Below are positions 1 to 12,093 of a stretch of DNA of 64,000 nucleotides, in pieces. Source of the stretch: Arthrobacter sp. StoSoilB5 (GTDB taxonomy: Bacteria > Actinomycetota > Actinomycetes > Actinomycetales > Micrococcaceae); assembly GCF_019977235.1 (NCBI RefSeq), contig NZ_AP024646.1, positions 2,046,001 through 2,110,000 of the forward strand. The letters run 5' to 3'. The notes beneath the pieces are model-generated. The model had not been told where the DNA came from, did no database searches, and saw nothing but the letters and a program-made list of their open reading frames with translations. Within the stretch, counting starts at the first letter, position 1. Each line of letters opens with the position of its first letter. The translations under genes were made by a program, and so were the position numbers.

Positions 1-3
1 AAT

Positions 4-1341
4 ATGCGCTTGCCGAGTGGCGTCGCGAAAAAGCTGTGGCCGTGCGCGATAGTGGAACAAACAACTATATCGGGGAGATCATTGTTGAGGTCGGGTAGCG
101 ACATTGCCACTAAAATCATGTCGGCCGTTGAGGTCTTGGAGCCGACAGATAAGGAAGCGATTCGGAAGGTGGTCATGGGCGTTGCCCAGGCCCCCTCGGT
201 TGAAGCGGCAGACACATTTCGTGGGTGGCTTGAGAAAATCAGTGTCCAGGGTGTGCGAGCCTTCGGTCAACAGGAGATCTTTGAGTTATCTCGGGGACTC
301 ACAATAATCTATGCCCAGAATGGCTCGGGAAAGACCAGCCTCGTCGACGCCATCGAACTGCTTTCAACTGGGCGGACAACCCGGGCGGCGCAATATCCTC
401 AGTTAGAGTCAGAAATGAGGGACGACCTTCACGTTCAGCATGCAACTCTAGATGGTGAACCATGCGCACCAGACGCCAAAGTCAGCGCCGTCTGGAGAAT
501 TGCGAGAGGAACGGCGACGATCAACTCGGAGTGGTCGCGAACTTGGGGCAAAGCCGCGGAAAACGCGCCGCCCGTGCACCTGATTGCCCGCAGGAGGCTT
601 CGCGAAGTTATTGCTCTCAAGGGCCCGGACCGAGCATCTCGATTGGGAGATGCCCTTGGGCTTAGCGCAATTATAGAGGAGTGGACAATTGCCCAGAATC
701 GGCTCAGCGATGAGGCTAAGAGGCTTGAGCTAGCACCGGTACTGCCACAAGAGTTCGAACACGATGTAGTTCGTCTGATGGCGGCAACACCTGGCGACGC
801 ATCGGAATCGTTTCTTGAGGCTCTCATAGTGCAAGATGCCCAATCGGTGCTCGACTCGGAGCCGGACGGCAACGCTCCAGCGGAAGGTCCTTGGGACGTG
901 ACTCTGGGCCGGACGGTGTCACCGCTTCCGAAGGTTCCCCCAACCTTCGCTTTGGAAGAAATAATCAAAAGCTCTGAGGACTTGGTGGAGCCGCCTCCCC
1001 AGGCCACTAGGGCCGTCATCGGTACCCAATTAGTGGACCTGTTCCAAGCATTTCTTGCCACCGCAGAGCCGAACAAGTTGTGCCCTGCTTGTGAGGACGG
1101 AACGGTCAGCTCAGAACGGCTAAGCCACCTTGAAAGCCTGCTGCACGATGTAACTGAACTCCGGCGATACCAAGCTGCTCAAAAAGCCGTTCATTCGAGG
1201 GCAACGGCCCTGCTGGATGCGTTACCAATCGAAGGTTTGCGCTGGTCCATCCCTCTAGTCTCACCTCAGATGTTGGATGAGCCTGCCGCTTCCGAGAAAG
1301 GTGTCGGTGACGGTCGAAAATTGAGCCATTGTGACGGTTGA
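4..1341 (+). pseudogene. SMC/AAA-type ATPase, 5' half, interrupted by an IS21-family element
   Basis: This is the N-terminal half of a large P-loop ATPase of the SMC/RecN/Rad50-like class. A Walker A motif (QNGSGKTS, residues about 105-112) follows a short beta-rich segment, as in this family. A CPAC pair at residues 360-363 resembles half of a Rad50-type zinc hook. Native codons end at 1301 and the remaining 40 bases are IS sequence. The 3' half at 3448-4867 carries the Walker B region. Joining 4-1301 to 3448-4867, which removes the IS and one copy of the 5-bp duplication, gives one open frame of 905 codons. The true start is unclear: ATG at 4, ATG at 118, or a start upstream of the window. 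Role inferred as DNA repair or phage defence; the class is certain and the function is not. Confidence 0.8.
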
Positions 1342-1374
1342 AAACTGAGCCACTCGTTCCAAACGATTGGGTGG

Positions 1375-3380
<2,006 letters not shown>

Positions 3381-3447
3381 CCACGTCAACGTGGCTCAGT
3401 TTTCAACCCACGAAACGGCTCACTTTTCGACCAGCGCTGACAAAAGG

Positions 3448-4867
3448 TCGCGCATTTCAGTCTTCCTACATCGAACTTTATGAGAGGTCCATTCGTTGGA
3501 GCGCCGCGGCCCAAAGTCTGGTGGAAGGAAAAGCCAAAGCCAAGAGCTCTTTGATGGTCGAAGATATGCGTTCGTTACTCAGATCGTTGAATGATTTGGG
3601 GGAGTGGCGGCAAACGCTCGAAGCTTTGGCGATGCGCTGCGAGGAGTTACGAGTCGAAGCTCGGCAGGAGCTTGTGGCGTCATCGGAACGGTCGCCCGCC
3701 CTAGAAGCTAAATGGCGCATCCTAAACGCCCAACGGATAGCTCAGAAAGTCGTGGAAACTAGGCGGTCGAAGGCACATGCGGCTGCCTACAAAGCCGCCG
3801 CAGCGGCCCTCAAAACGCATCTGGACAAAACAATCGGCGATCGGTGCAGCCTGCTGGCCAAACCTATCAACGAGTGGATGGTCCGTCTCGCACCGGACGG
3901 AACGCCCGGAGTTCGTGTATCAACGAGAGCTACCTCTGGCCGAACCGCCTTGGACTTGTTTGTATCCGGAACTGGGAAGGTGAAGGCCATTGGACGGCTT
4001 TCCGACTCGCAACTGGACATGCTCGGTTTGGCGGCTCATCTGGCAACCCTAGAGCGCGAATCACCAGGCCAGCCGGTCGTTATCGATGATCCTACCGACA
4101 TGTTGGATCACTTAACCCGCGACAAACTGGCTGGAGATGGAATCGCTCGACTGCTCTCGAATGACGCTGGTAACGGAAGGCAGGTTGTTGTACTGACTCA
4201 CGATGATCAGTTTGTTCGCGAGCTCTGGCGCCACCATGGCCACCGCTGGCCAACAACTTCGCAATTGGTTATCGAAGTGAATAACAGTGTCGTCCCACCC
4301 CAAGCTGTTGTAGTACCCCGATCAGCCCGTCAGTATCTCGAACGCGTCGAGACTCTGTTGTCGCAGCACCCAGACGAGGGAAACAGGCTATGGCTGCGAA
4401 GCGCAGCGGGCAACCAACTTCGGCAGGCGCTCGAGATGATTGTCAAAGACATCCATCTCGTCCTTGGACCGCTAGGTCTGGGGTACATGGCGGCTCACGA
4501 CGTCATAGACAAGAGGGGCGCCGGTGCCGCATTTGACGACGTGGCCAGAGTAGTAAGAGAAATCGAGCAAATCCACAGTGAGTGCGGCTCGCCGCGGCAT
4601 CGTAGTGCCCAACAGCCAATGGCTCGGTTGCTTGATTCAATCGATCGAAGGAAAGAGTATTTACTGGACGAAGCCAGCCACGCGGACTTCGTCTATCCCA
4701 GCGTGGTGCAGATTAAGGACTACGCATCTCAGCTCCGTCGATTGGCCCACTTCTTGGAGCCGAACGCTGTAAGCCACACTGACGAATGGACAGCATCGTG
4801 TCGCTGGGCGAAGGAGTTTCAGACCTGCCCGGAGTGTTCGCTGATAAGCGCGGACGTTGCTGCGTAG
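3448..4867 (+). pseudogene. SMC/AAA-type ATPase, 3' half
   Basis: This is the C-terminal half of the ATPase cut by the IS21 element, open from the right target duplication to the stop at 4867. Coiled-coil-like, Arg/Glu-rich helices precede a Walker B/D-loop region (VVIDDPTDMLDH, about 4075-4110) and a switch motif VVLTHDDQF (about 4186-4215). This order is typical of RecN/SMC head domains. A CPEC motif lies near the C-terminus (4826-4837). The earliest local start is GTG 3521, so an N-terminally truncated product is possible, but it would lack the Walker A half and could not hydrolyse ATP alone. The frame is continuous with the 5' half once the IS and one AAAGG are removed. Confidence 0.8.
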
Positions 4868-5080
4868 GTCGATTCTCACCGTGCTGTCGGCTGAAGACCT
4901 GAGCGAGCCGCATCAGCCGGGCTAGCCGTTCTTGGGGGAACTGTACATTCATCGACCTTGTCTCTGGGGTCCCCCAGAACGGTGTTTGTCGCCACGTCAT
5001 GTCGTTCCATCCCTCAACATCCATGAAGTCGTGAGCCCAATCAGCTCATTCCATTGGACGACGACCGGATGGAGCACCAG

Positions 5081-5368
5081 ATGTTTCTGGCAGCGGTGGA
5101 TCCTGGGATCACACCAAACGCGAATTTCCCCTTTCTTGAGTCGTTGAAGCAGATCGGCGGGGGCATCCTCGTCGGAGCCTTCATCGTCATCGCCATCGTG
5201 GCGATCATTGGAGCGGCAATGCTCCTGGCCGGCAAGCTGAGCCAATCATCGCGGCTCGCGTCCGGCGGAGGAGTGATCCTGCTCTGGACAGGCCCGGTCG
5301 CCGCGATCCTCGGCGGCATCAACGGCTACATCCTCTGGTCGCAGACGGCGTTCCCGCTCGGCTTCTGA
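5081..5368 (+). CDS. small membrane protein, first gene of conjugation cluster
   Basis: This 95-aa protein has two hydrophobic segments: VGAFIVIAIVAIIGAAMLL at residues about 30-48, and a second at about 59-80 with a glycine-rich core. ATG 5081 is preferred because GGAG at 5071-5074 lies at good spacing; TTG 5054 and ATG 5069 are in-frame alternatives. It sits 6 bp before the VirB6/TrbL-like gene and is probably co-transcribed with it. Size, topology and position match the small pilin-like or membrane proteins (VirB2/TrbC-like) that open actinobacterial type IV secretion clusters. No sequence motif proves that role, so it rests on context. Confidence 0.7.
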   Translation: MFLAAVDPGITPNANFPFLESLKQIGGGILVGAFIVIAIVAIIGAAMLLAGKLSQSSRLASGGGVILLWTGPVAAILGGINGYILWSQTAFPLGF

Positions 5369-5374
5369 GACACC

Positions 5375-6787
5375 ATGCCTGTCGATTGCGACCTCAACGG
5401 CTGGTGGCCGCCCGGATGCGGTTTGGTCTCCCAAGCCAACGACGGCGTCCAAGGCTCCATCACGTCCATCTTCGCGAACGTCCTGCAGAACATCGCGTCG
5501 TGGATGTGGGGCTTCATCACCGGCGCCTTCACTGTTTCGGAGGTCGACGATTCCCAGTGGACAGCGATCGGCGGACTGACTAACTGGTGGGTCATCGTGA
5601 TGCTGACGCCGCTCGTCGTTGTGATGATCCTGCAGCTCCTGTCCGGCCTGATCAGCCAGCAACCACGCCGTCTGCTGAGAGCACTCATTGGGGGAGCCGC
5701 GGCAGTTCCGCTCGTGGCTGCGGCCGTCTATGTGGTTCGGCAGCTCACCCGGGTCAGCGACGAGGCCGCCGCGGCTTTGCTGGAATCCATCGGAACCGAT
5801 CCATACCTCGTGTTTATGCGACTCTTCGGATTCGAACGAGCCCCAGCGGGCTCCGACCGCGAATGGAACGTCGTTTCCCTGGCGCCCGGAAATCAGGGCG
5901 GAGCCGTCGGCGGGGCAATCGTCACGGTGATGGCCGTCGTCGTGGTTTGGATTCTGGCGTTCATCCTCATGTGCTCCATGATCTTCAGGACGTTCGCCCT
6001 GGCCGTCCTCGCCGCGGTAGCTCCGGTCGCCCTCATGATGCTGCCATGGGAGAAGTCGAAGGCCTGGGCCCGACGGTGGTGCGAAATCGTCGTCGCGCTT
6101 CTACTGGCGAAACCATTAGCGGCCACGGTGCTTGCAACAGCCATCAAACTGTTCGCTGATTCGACGTCGTTCGCTGGACTAGCGGCCGGGACGGTCGGCA
6201 TGGTCCTCGCCTGTGGTGCGCCCCTCATGGCGTTGCGCTTGGTCAGCTTCGCCGGCGGGGAACTTGCCGCCGCGGCACAGACCGCCGGTGGCGGGCACGT
6301 TCTGACCAGAAGCTCTAGCGTCGCCAATCGCCAGATCAGCCGGCAGCTTGGTGGCCGCCTCACTATCGCCTCCATGATGGCCCGGTCCTCGATTGCCCGA
6401 CCTATTCCGTCGAGCCGCAGGGACATGCCCACCCGAGTGCTGCCGCCTTCGGTTCCGTTGCCGCGCAGTTTGACGAGTACGACGCCGGTACACCACTCAG
6501 GCGGCGAAGTTGCGTTCCGTGGTGGGCTGGCTCCCCACGGAGAACCTGATGCACACGCATCAGTTGTTGATGGACAGGTCGTCGATTCCCGTGGTCGGGC
6601 GACGGCTTCCAGCCAATCCCGGCCCGGTCCGGTTCCGCACGGTAACAGTACAAACGGGTCCCAAAGTCGTGCCCCCCGTGTTCCCGAAGTGAGAAGCCCG
6701 AGCAGCGCTTTGCCCGCGTCCGAACTGCCGCCGATCAAGCGCCAGAACACCTACAGACCACTACCACCGGACAAGACCAATGAGTGA
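5375..6787 (+). CDS. VirB6/TrbL-like conjugal transfer membrane protein
   Basis: This 470-aa polytopic inner-membrane protein belongs to the VirB6/TrbL class, which forms the inner-membrane part of the type IV secretion channel. A soluble N-terminus with a tryptophan-rich stretch (residues about 8-15 and 43-47) precedes about six membrane segments between residues about 65 and 310. One of these is the long hydrophobic stretch near VMAVVVVWILAFILM. The last 150 residues are Pro/Ser/Arg-rich and disordered, as in actinobacterial TrbL-like proteins. It starts 6 bp after the preceding small protein, and its end overlaps the next gene by 8 bp, indicating coupled translation. Confidence 0.85.
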   Translation: MPVDCDLNGWWPPGCGLVSQANDGVQGSITSIFANVLQNIASWMWGFITGAFTVSEVDDSQWTAIGGLTNWWVIVMLTPLVVVMILQLLSGLISQQPRRLLRALIGGAAAVPLVAAAVYVVRQLTRVSDEAAAALLESIGTDPYLVFMRLFGFERAPAGSDREWNVVSLAPGNQGGAVGGAIVTVMAVVVVWILAFILMCSMIFRTFALAVLAAVAPVALMMLPWEKSKAWARRWCEIVVALLLAKPLAATVLATAIKLFADSTSFAGLAAGTVGMVLACGAPLMALRLVSFAGGELAAAAQTAGGGHVLTRSSSVANRQISRQLGGRLTIASMMARSSIARPIPSSRRDMPTRVLPPSVPLPRSLTSTTPVHHSGGEVAFRGGLAPHGEPDAHASVVDGQVVDSRGRATASSQSRPGPVPHGNSTNGSQSRAPRVPEVRSPSSALPASELPPIKRQNTYRPLPPDKTNE

Positions 6788-8267
6788 TGATTCGCGGGCC
6801 CTGGAGCCCGTCAAGTTCCCCAGGTACGAACGCCGCGGAATCTTCATGGGGCTGAAGTGGTACCAGCTTTCGCTGGTGGCAGCTGGCGTCCTTTCGGCAA
6901 TCATTGCTTCCGCTGCTGGCGGTCCTGTTGGCCTCATGGCGACAGTTCCCGTGTGGCTGCCGCTGGTGCTTTTCGGATTGCTTCAGTACTCCCGCATTCC
7001 ATATCCAATTTGGGGCACCCTCATTGCGCTGTTTTTCGTGCGGAGCGTTCTGGGGCAGACTCAGTACCTTATTCGACCCGAGCGGCCTGTGAAGGCTGGG
7101 CAGCTTGCCCTGCCGGGCGGACTGGGAAACCTCAAGCTTCAGCCGGTGGGCCGGGGCGAGTGCGTCATCGTTGACCCTCAAGCCAAGGAAGCAACGGCGG
7201 TATTGCGTTGCAGCACCAGGTCTTTCGCGTTGCTTGATGACGATGACAAGGCGTGGGCTGCACAGGCATGGTCGAGAGTGCAAGCCGGGCTGGCGCAGCG
7301 GTCGGACATAGCGCGCATGGCCGTTCAGGATTACACCGTTCCGTACCCGTCGTCTGCGCTCCAGGACTTCTACGACCGAACGGTTCCCTCGGCGAACGGC
7401 GAGCGCAACCGTGGTTCGTGGGGTCACGCCGCCTATCAAGACCTGATCTCTGCGGCAGGGGCCGCCATGAGCCATGACGTTCTCTTGTCTCTCGTCGTTG
7501 ATACATCCAAATCTCGTCGCCGGATCAAAGAGTCAGGTGGTGGGAAGAACGGTCTTGAACGGGTGCTGAGACTGGAGGTTGGCGCAATCACGACAGCTCT
7601 GGCGACCCACGGCGTCAACGTCGAAGAGTGGCTGTCGGAGCGACGGCTACTCGAAGTCTTCCGAGGCTCCTTTGACCCGGAAGCTATTGCTGAGCGCGCT
7701 GGCATGCCCGAAGGCAAAGCACTAGACGAGGCTTCTTCGACACCACGAGCGAGTTCTGGGCCCATGGCCATCGAAGAGCACTGGACCTATCTCCGAACCG
7801 ATTCGGGATTCCATCAAACGTTCTGGGTGGCAGAGTGGCCCAGGCAGAAGGTGTATCCCGGGTTCCTTCATCCTCTGATCTACGTTGGCGACTTCCGGCA
7901 CACCGTCACGCAGGTGATTCGCGCAGTTCCGACGCTGGAGGCGTTGAGGGACATTCGATCAGCGCAAGAGGCTCATGAAACCCGTCGGCGGATCAATGCG
8001 CGCTTTGACAGGCCGACGACACGCGAGCAGCGCGCCGAGGAGGAGGAAGTGTCCCAACGTGAAGAAGAGATTGTCGCTGGTCATGGGGATGTCCGGCCGA
8101 CGGCGTTCGTTACGATCACTGCTTCATCATTGGAAGACCTTGCCCGGCACCGTCATGAGTTGGAGTCCGCGGCTGCAGGTGCCTTCGTAGAACTGCGGCT
8201 GCTGGCGGGACAGCAGTGGGCGGCTTTCATTGCCGGCGGACTTCCTTTGGGACGGGGACTCCAATGA
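6780..8267 (+). CDS. SCO6880-family type IV secretion protein
   Basis: This 495-aa protein resembles the SCO6880 family, which is found almost only in actinobacterial conjugation and integrative-element loci. Residues about 20-90 carry a PrgI-like arrangement of two membrane segments after a basic motif (FPRYERRGIFMGL). A cytoplasmic region follows that probably corresponds to the N-terminal domain of VirB4-type proteins. In these systems it acts with the separate ATPase encoded next. It overlaps the preceding gene by 8 bp and the following gene by the 4-bp ATGA. The family assignment is firm; its mechanical role at the membrane is inferred. Confidence 0.85.
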   Translation: MSDDSRALEPVKFPRYERRGIFMGLKWYQLSLVAAGVLSAIIASAAGGPVGLMATVPVWLPLVLFGLLQYSRIPYPIWGTLIALFFVRSVLGQTQYLIRPERPVKAGQLALPGGLGNLKLQPVGRGECVIVDPQAKEATAVLRCSTRSFALLDDDDKAWAAQAWSRVQAGLAQRSDIARMAVQDYTVPYPSSALQDFYDRTVPSANGERNRGSWGHAAYQDLISAAGAAMSHDVLLSLVVDTSKSRRRIKESGGGKNGLERVLRLEVGAITTALATHGVNVEEWLSERRLLEVFRGSFDPEAIAERAGMPEGKALDEASSTPRASSGPMAIEEHWTYLRTDSGFHQTFWVAEWPRQKVYPGFLHPLIYVGDFRHTVTQVIRAVPTLEALRDIRSAQEAHETRRRINARFDRPTTREQRAEEEEVSQREEEIVAGHGDVRPTAFVTITASSLEDLARHRHELESAAAGAFVELRLLAGQQWAAFIAGGLPLGRGLQ

Positions 8268-9721
8268 GTCTCACCAAGCAAGAGGTGACGTATACGCCGT
8301 CGGGCACTCGCAGGGAGCAGCGCCAGAGGCGGGGCAAACGCAGTGGCGAGGCCCTGCTGAAGAGAAGACTGTTCCAACGACCCGATGAGGGAGCCGAGAG
8401 TCATGCGGACCGCGAGCGCCTGGTCGGCGATTGGGGGAGCAGGGAACCGCAGTCACTATGGGGTCCGCATAGACTGCGGCCAGCACCTCACCGTGCCTCA
8501 ACGATGACCTTCGCGGCGGCCTATCCCTTCATCACGGAGTCAGGACTTGGCCACGAAGGAACTTACATAGGAACTGACGTCTTTGGCTCGGGAGCCTTTT
8601 CCTACGATCCGTGGATCCTGTACGACAAAGGAATCATCAGCGGTCCTTCGATCGTCGTGATTGGAACGGTAGGGACGGGCAAGTCCATGTGTGGGAAGTC
8701 GCTGGTTGCCCGCTCCATAACGTTGGGACGGAAAGCGGCTGTTGCGTCTGATCCCAAGGGCGAATGGGTTGCCGTGGCCAAGGCTGTGGGCGGCAAGGTC
8801 ATTTCCGTTGGTCCGGGTCGCACGGCTCGCGTGAATCCTCTGGACGCAGGTTCTCGGCCCACTTCACTTTCGGACACTCAGTGGAAGGCTGTCGTCCGGC
8901 AGCGGCGTCGGCAACTGCTGGTGGCTTTGGTGTCGCTCATGCGTCAGGGAACACCGTTGCATCCTGTTGAGCACACGGCTCTCGACATGGCTCTCATGGA
9001 AACTACCGCCGAAAACTCTACGCCGACCCTTCCTATGGTGCTGGATCACCTCTTGAGCCCTTCCGCAGAAACGTTCGCCCTTGTCGGCAAAGACGGCGGA
9101 GCGGCAGTCAGTCACTCGCTGCGGCGCACTGTCTCTGGCGATTTGGAAGGCATGTTCGATGCGCCGTCCACAGTGGCTTTCGACGCCGATGCCCCAATGA
9201 TGGTCATGGATACGTCCGCACTTATCGGCGCGTCCGAGCAGGCGTTGTCCCTCGCCGCTGCCTGCAGTGCCACGTGGCTGGAGGCGGCAGTGACAAACCC
9301 CGACGGCGGCAAGCGGCTTGTGGTGTACGACGAAGGTTGGCGGATGCTCGCCGATCCGTACATGTTGGCCAAGATGAGCGAGCAATGGCGCCTCGCGAGA
9401 ACCTACGGGATTGCCAACCTCCTGATCATGCATAAAGTGGCTGACCTTAATGAGATCGGCGATAGCACCAGTGGCCATCGTCAGAAGGCCCTGGGGCTGC
9501 TGACAGAGGCGGACACCCGCATCATCTATCGCCAAAAGCATGACGCCATGCGGCTGACCAAGGACGCCCTTGGTCTCACCGAAGCTGAATGCGAGCACGT
9601 CGAGAACCTTCCCAAGGGCGTCGGGCTCTGGAAGGTCGGGAACCGATCCTTCATCGTCGCTAATCGTGTGACCACAGACGAGTTGGAAGTCTTCGGTACT
9701 GATGACCGGATGCACCTGTGA
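8264..9721 (+). CDS. VirB4/TraC-like conjugation ATPase
   Basis: This 485-aa cytoplasmic ATPase powers the transfer channel. Walker A (GTVGTGKS) lies near residue 135, followed by the VirB4-typical DPKGEW motif near residue 167. Walker B (LVVYDEGWRML) is near residue 352. A C-terminal RecA-like region follows, with the GVGLWKVGNRS stretch seen in the family. It is shorter than classical VirB4 proteins of about 800 aa, which fits the N-terminal part being supplied by the SCO6880-family partner immediately upstream. ATG 8264 overlaps the upstream stop (ATGA); an open stretch from 8216 lacks a better start. Its stop overlaps the coupling protein start by GTGA. Confidence 0.9.
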   Translation: MSLTKQEVTYTPSGTRREQRQRRGKRSGEALLKRRLFQRPDEGAESHADRERLVGDWGSREPQSLWGPHRLRPAPHRASTMTFAAAYPFITESGLGHEGTYIGTDVFGSGAFSYDPWILYDKGIISGPSIVVIGTVGTGKSMCGKSLVARSITLGRKAAVASDPKGEWVAVAKAVGGKVISVGPGRTARVNPLDAGSRPTSLSDTQWKAVVRQRRRQLLVALVSLMRQGTPLHPVEHTALDMALMETTAENSTPTLPMVLDHLLSPSAETFALVGKDGGAAVSHSLRRTVSGDLEGMFDAPSTVAFDADAPMMVMDTSALIGASEQALSLAAACSATWLEAAVTNPDGGKRLVVYDEGWRMLADPYMLAKMSEQWRLARTYGIANLLIMHKVADLNEIGDSTSGHRQKALGLLTEADTRIIYRQKHDAMRLTKDALGLTEAECEHVENLPKGVGLWKVGNRSFIVANRVTTDELEVFGTDDRMHL

Positions 9722-11520
9722 GGGCGCGGCCGGGAAGCAGCAGTCCTTTGGTCTCAGCGGGCCTCTGGGCGTTGACCGGCTACATGGCTTTCTGCCTGTT
9801 GGTCCAAGCAGCCGCCCACCTTGCCGGCGCTGGGCACTGCGGCGGCAGGCCGCCGTCGTTCTTCAACCCCGCGGCGGGCATCGGCCTGTTCGCCGGCCGC
9901 CAGGACTGGATCGTTGGTGCCCCAAGTAACTGCACTTTAGATGTCGGGGCAATCTGGTGGATCGTGGGTGCAGTTCTCACGTTGCTTGCAGCGCTCGCAG
10001 CCGCGGCGGCCCTCGCGTGGAGAACCTGGAAGCAGTCCGGCGCGTGGTTACGCCAAGACATCCTGAGCCGGGACGGGGTGGCTGGCCGGGCGGAGATACT
10101 TCGGGACTTCGGAGCCAGAGCGGTTCGCAAGCGTGGGCAATACACTCGGCCTGGCCTTCGCAAGCCGAGCATTCATGATGTTTCGTGGACACTTGGGCGC
10201 TCCCGTGGAGTGACCATCCATGTTTCGACAGAAGAGTCGATGGTTATTCAGGGAGCTCCACGGTCGGGCAAGGGCCTATATGTCGTCATCAACGCGATAC
10301 TCGACGCGCCCGGCGCTGTTGTTACAACGTCCACGCGAGCCGACAATCTGGTGGTCACGATGCGAGCGCGGATGTCCGATGGGCGGCCAGTGACAGTCTT
10401 TGACCCTCAGGGCATGTCGGGCCTGCCATCGACTCTCCGTTGGTCGCCGGTGCGTGGTTGCGGTGACCCGGACATCGCCACCAGACGGGCGCTCGTCATC
10501 ACCGCAGATACCGAGATGAAGGGCGAGAATGCAGCATGGCAAAAGCGCTCGCTGATCGTGCTGCAGTGCCTGCTCCATGCGGCCGCGCTGTCAGGGCAGG
10601 GCATCGCAGCCTTCCGTCGATGGTCGTCCAGTGCAGTGTTGGCCAGGGAGGCGCTGGATATTTTGGGGCGTCCAGGTGCGGCATTGGGGTGGCAGGCAGA
10701 TCTGATGGGGATCTTGGAAGACGACCCGCGGAACACGTCCAACTCTTGGATTGGGGTTTCTGCGGCTGTGGCTCCACTCTCATCTCCGAGGGTGTTGGCG
10801 GCATTGGACCCACAAGACGAGGCTCAAGAGTTTGATCCCAAAAGCTTCATCAGGCAACGGGGGACTCTATACCTGATCGGCACCCGCTCTGGAGCTGCGG
10901 CCGCTGGCCCTTACCTGTCGGCTCTGATTGACGACATCGATAACGCGGCGCGTGAGCTGGCCTTTGTGTCGCCTGGAGGTCGCCTCGATCCACCGCTTTC
11001 GTTGATCCTCGATGAAATAGCGAATCTGTCGCCGTGGCCCGGTTTGCCTGTGGTGCTCTCTGATGGTGGTGGTATCGGCATTTCAACTCTCGTGGTTCTG
11101 CAGTCCCTTTCACAGGCACGGAGTGGATGGTCAATCGAGGAAGCCGCCACCATCTGGGATTCCGCGATCATCAAAGTGATTTTTGGTGGAGGATCGGACG
11201 AGCCTGACCTGCGCTCGCTGGCTGGTCTACTGGGGGAGCGGAGCCTCGTTCTCAACACTCGTTCGTGGTCATCTCAGGGCCGGCAGGACGGCGAACAGAT
11301 CAGGGAGAGTCCTGTCATTAGGTTGGACGAGATCCGACGCCTTCCTGTTGGTACGGCGCTCATGCTCGGGCGCCGGACAAGGCCAATTCTTCTGGACCTC
11401 CGTGACTGGCATAAGCGTAAGGACGCCGCTGAGCTGGGGCGTTCGAAGTTGGAGACCGAGCGAGAGCTGGCTGCCGGCCATCTGAGCCGGCAAGAAGTGA
11501 ACGGCGAGGCTGATTCATGA
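9718..11520 (+). CDS. VirD4/TraG-family coupling protein
   Basis: This 600-aa ATPase brings the relaxase-DNA complex to the secretion channel. Two N-terminal membrane segments (residues about 13-35 and 80-102) anchor it. The motor domain has Walker A (GAPRSGKG, about residue 180) and Walker B (LSLILDEIANL, about residue 427), followed by a GIGISTLVVLQS segment typical of TraG/TraD proteins. It starts with GTG inside the stop of the VirB4 gene (GTGA), and its own stop overlaps the next ATG by 4 bp. The chain of overlaps from 5375 to 11520 marks one operon. Confidence 0.92.
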   Translation: MRARPGSSSPLVSAGLWALTGYMAFCLLVQAAAHLAGAGHCGGRPPSFFNPAAGIGLFAGRQDWIVGAPSNCTLDVGAIWWIVGAVLTLLAALAAAAALAWRTWKQSGAWLRQDILSRDGVAGRAEILRDFGARAVRKRGQYTRPGLRKPSIHDVSWTLGRSRGVTIHVSTEESMVIQGAPRSGKGLYVVINAILDAPGAVVTTSTRADNLVVTMRARMSDGRPVTVFDPQGMSGLPSTLRWSPVRGCGDPDIATRRALVITADTEMKGENAAWQKRSLIVLQCLLHAAALSGQGIAAFRRWSSSAVLAREALDILGRPGAALGWQADLMGILEDDPRNTSNSWIGVSAAVAPLSSPRVLAALDPQDEAQEFDPKSFIRQRGTLYLIGTRSGAAAAGPYLSALIDDIDNAARELAFVSPGGRLDPPLSLILDEIANLSPWPGLPVVLSDGGGIGISTLVVLQSLSQARSGWSIEEAATIWDSAIIKVIFGGGSDEPDLRSLAGLLGERSLVLNTRSWSSQGRQDGEQIRESPVIRLDEIRRLPVGTALMLGRRTRPILLDLRDWHKRKDAAELGRSKLETERELAAGHLSRQEVNGEADS

Positions 11521-12017
11521 GCACCCAGGCGGATGACTCTGACTTCGAGGTGGGGCGGGTGCCTGACTTAGACGATGAACTAACCGCGGAACTGTTCCGG
11601 TCTTCATTCCAGCCGGCCCCGCGCCAAGCAGGGGTTACCCACCGTTGGCGGGACATGTCCTCTGAACAGGCCGAAGTGGTGTGGCAGAGCCTCTTCGATT
11701 GGGTCCGGTGGTTTGTTGCCACGTATCAGCTGACGACGTCGGTGGTGCCGGATTGTTGGTGGCGGCACTCGGAGATCGTGGCCGAGTTGTATGCGCTTCA
11801 GCGGGCGGAAGCGGCTTCCTTCGCGTCGGACGACTCGGGATTCGGGCCGCTGGCGTTTCACGAAAGGCTGCCACACGGCGTCGAGCGTCTCCGAACCCAC
11901 ACGCGGACCGCCGGATGCGTCGGGCTTCAGAGCCACAAGGAGCCAGTACTGAGGTTAGTGCCGGCCGAGCCGGACTTCGAGGACTGGAAGCTGGGCACCC
12001 ATCAGATCCGCAGCTGA
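11517..12017 (+). CDS. DUF4913-family protein
   Basis: This 166-aa soluble protein carries the DUF4913 signature: WWRHSEIVAELYALQRAE at residues about 80-97, then GFGPLAFHERLPHGVERLR. The family is common next to coupling-protein genes on actinobacterial plasmids and integrated elements and has no known biochemical role. The ATGA overlap with the coupling protein places it in the same operon. An acidic N-terminus (DSDFEVGRVPDLDDEL) may mediate protein contacts. Family call is made from memory of the pattern. Confidence 0.75.
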   Translation: MSTQADDSDFEVGRVPDLDDELTAELFRSSFQPAPRQAGVTHRWRDMSSEQAEVVWQSLFDWVRWFVATYQLTTSVVPDCWWRHSEIVAELYALQRAEAASFASDDSGFGPLAFHERLPHGVERLRTHTRTAGCVGLQSHKEPVLRLVPAEPDFEDWKLGTHQIRS

Positions 12018-12093
12018 TTTCGTCACGCCGTTGCTTCTTTCGCGCGACATGAATAGGTGATCCCTACTTGGGGCTGTCTCAGGATAACGAAGG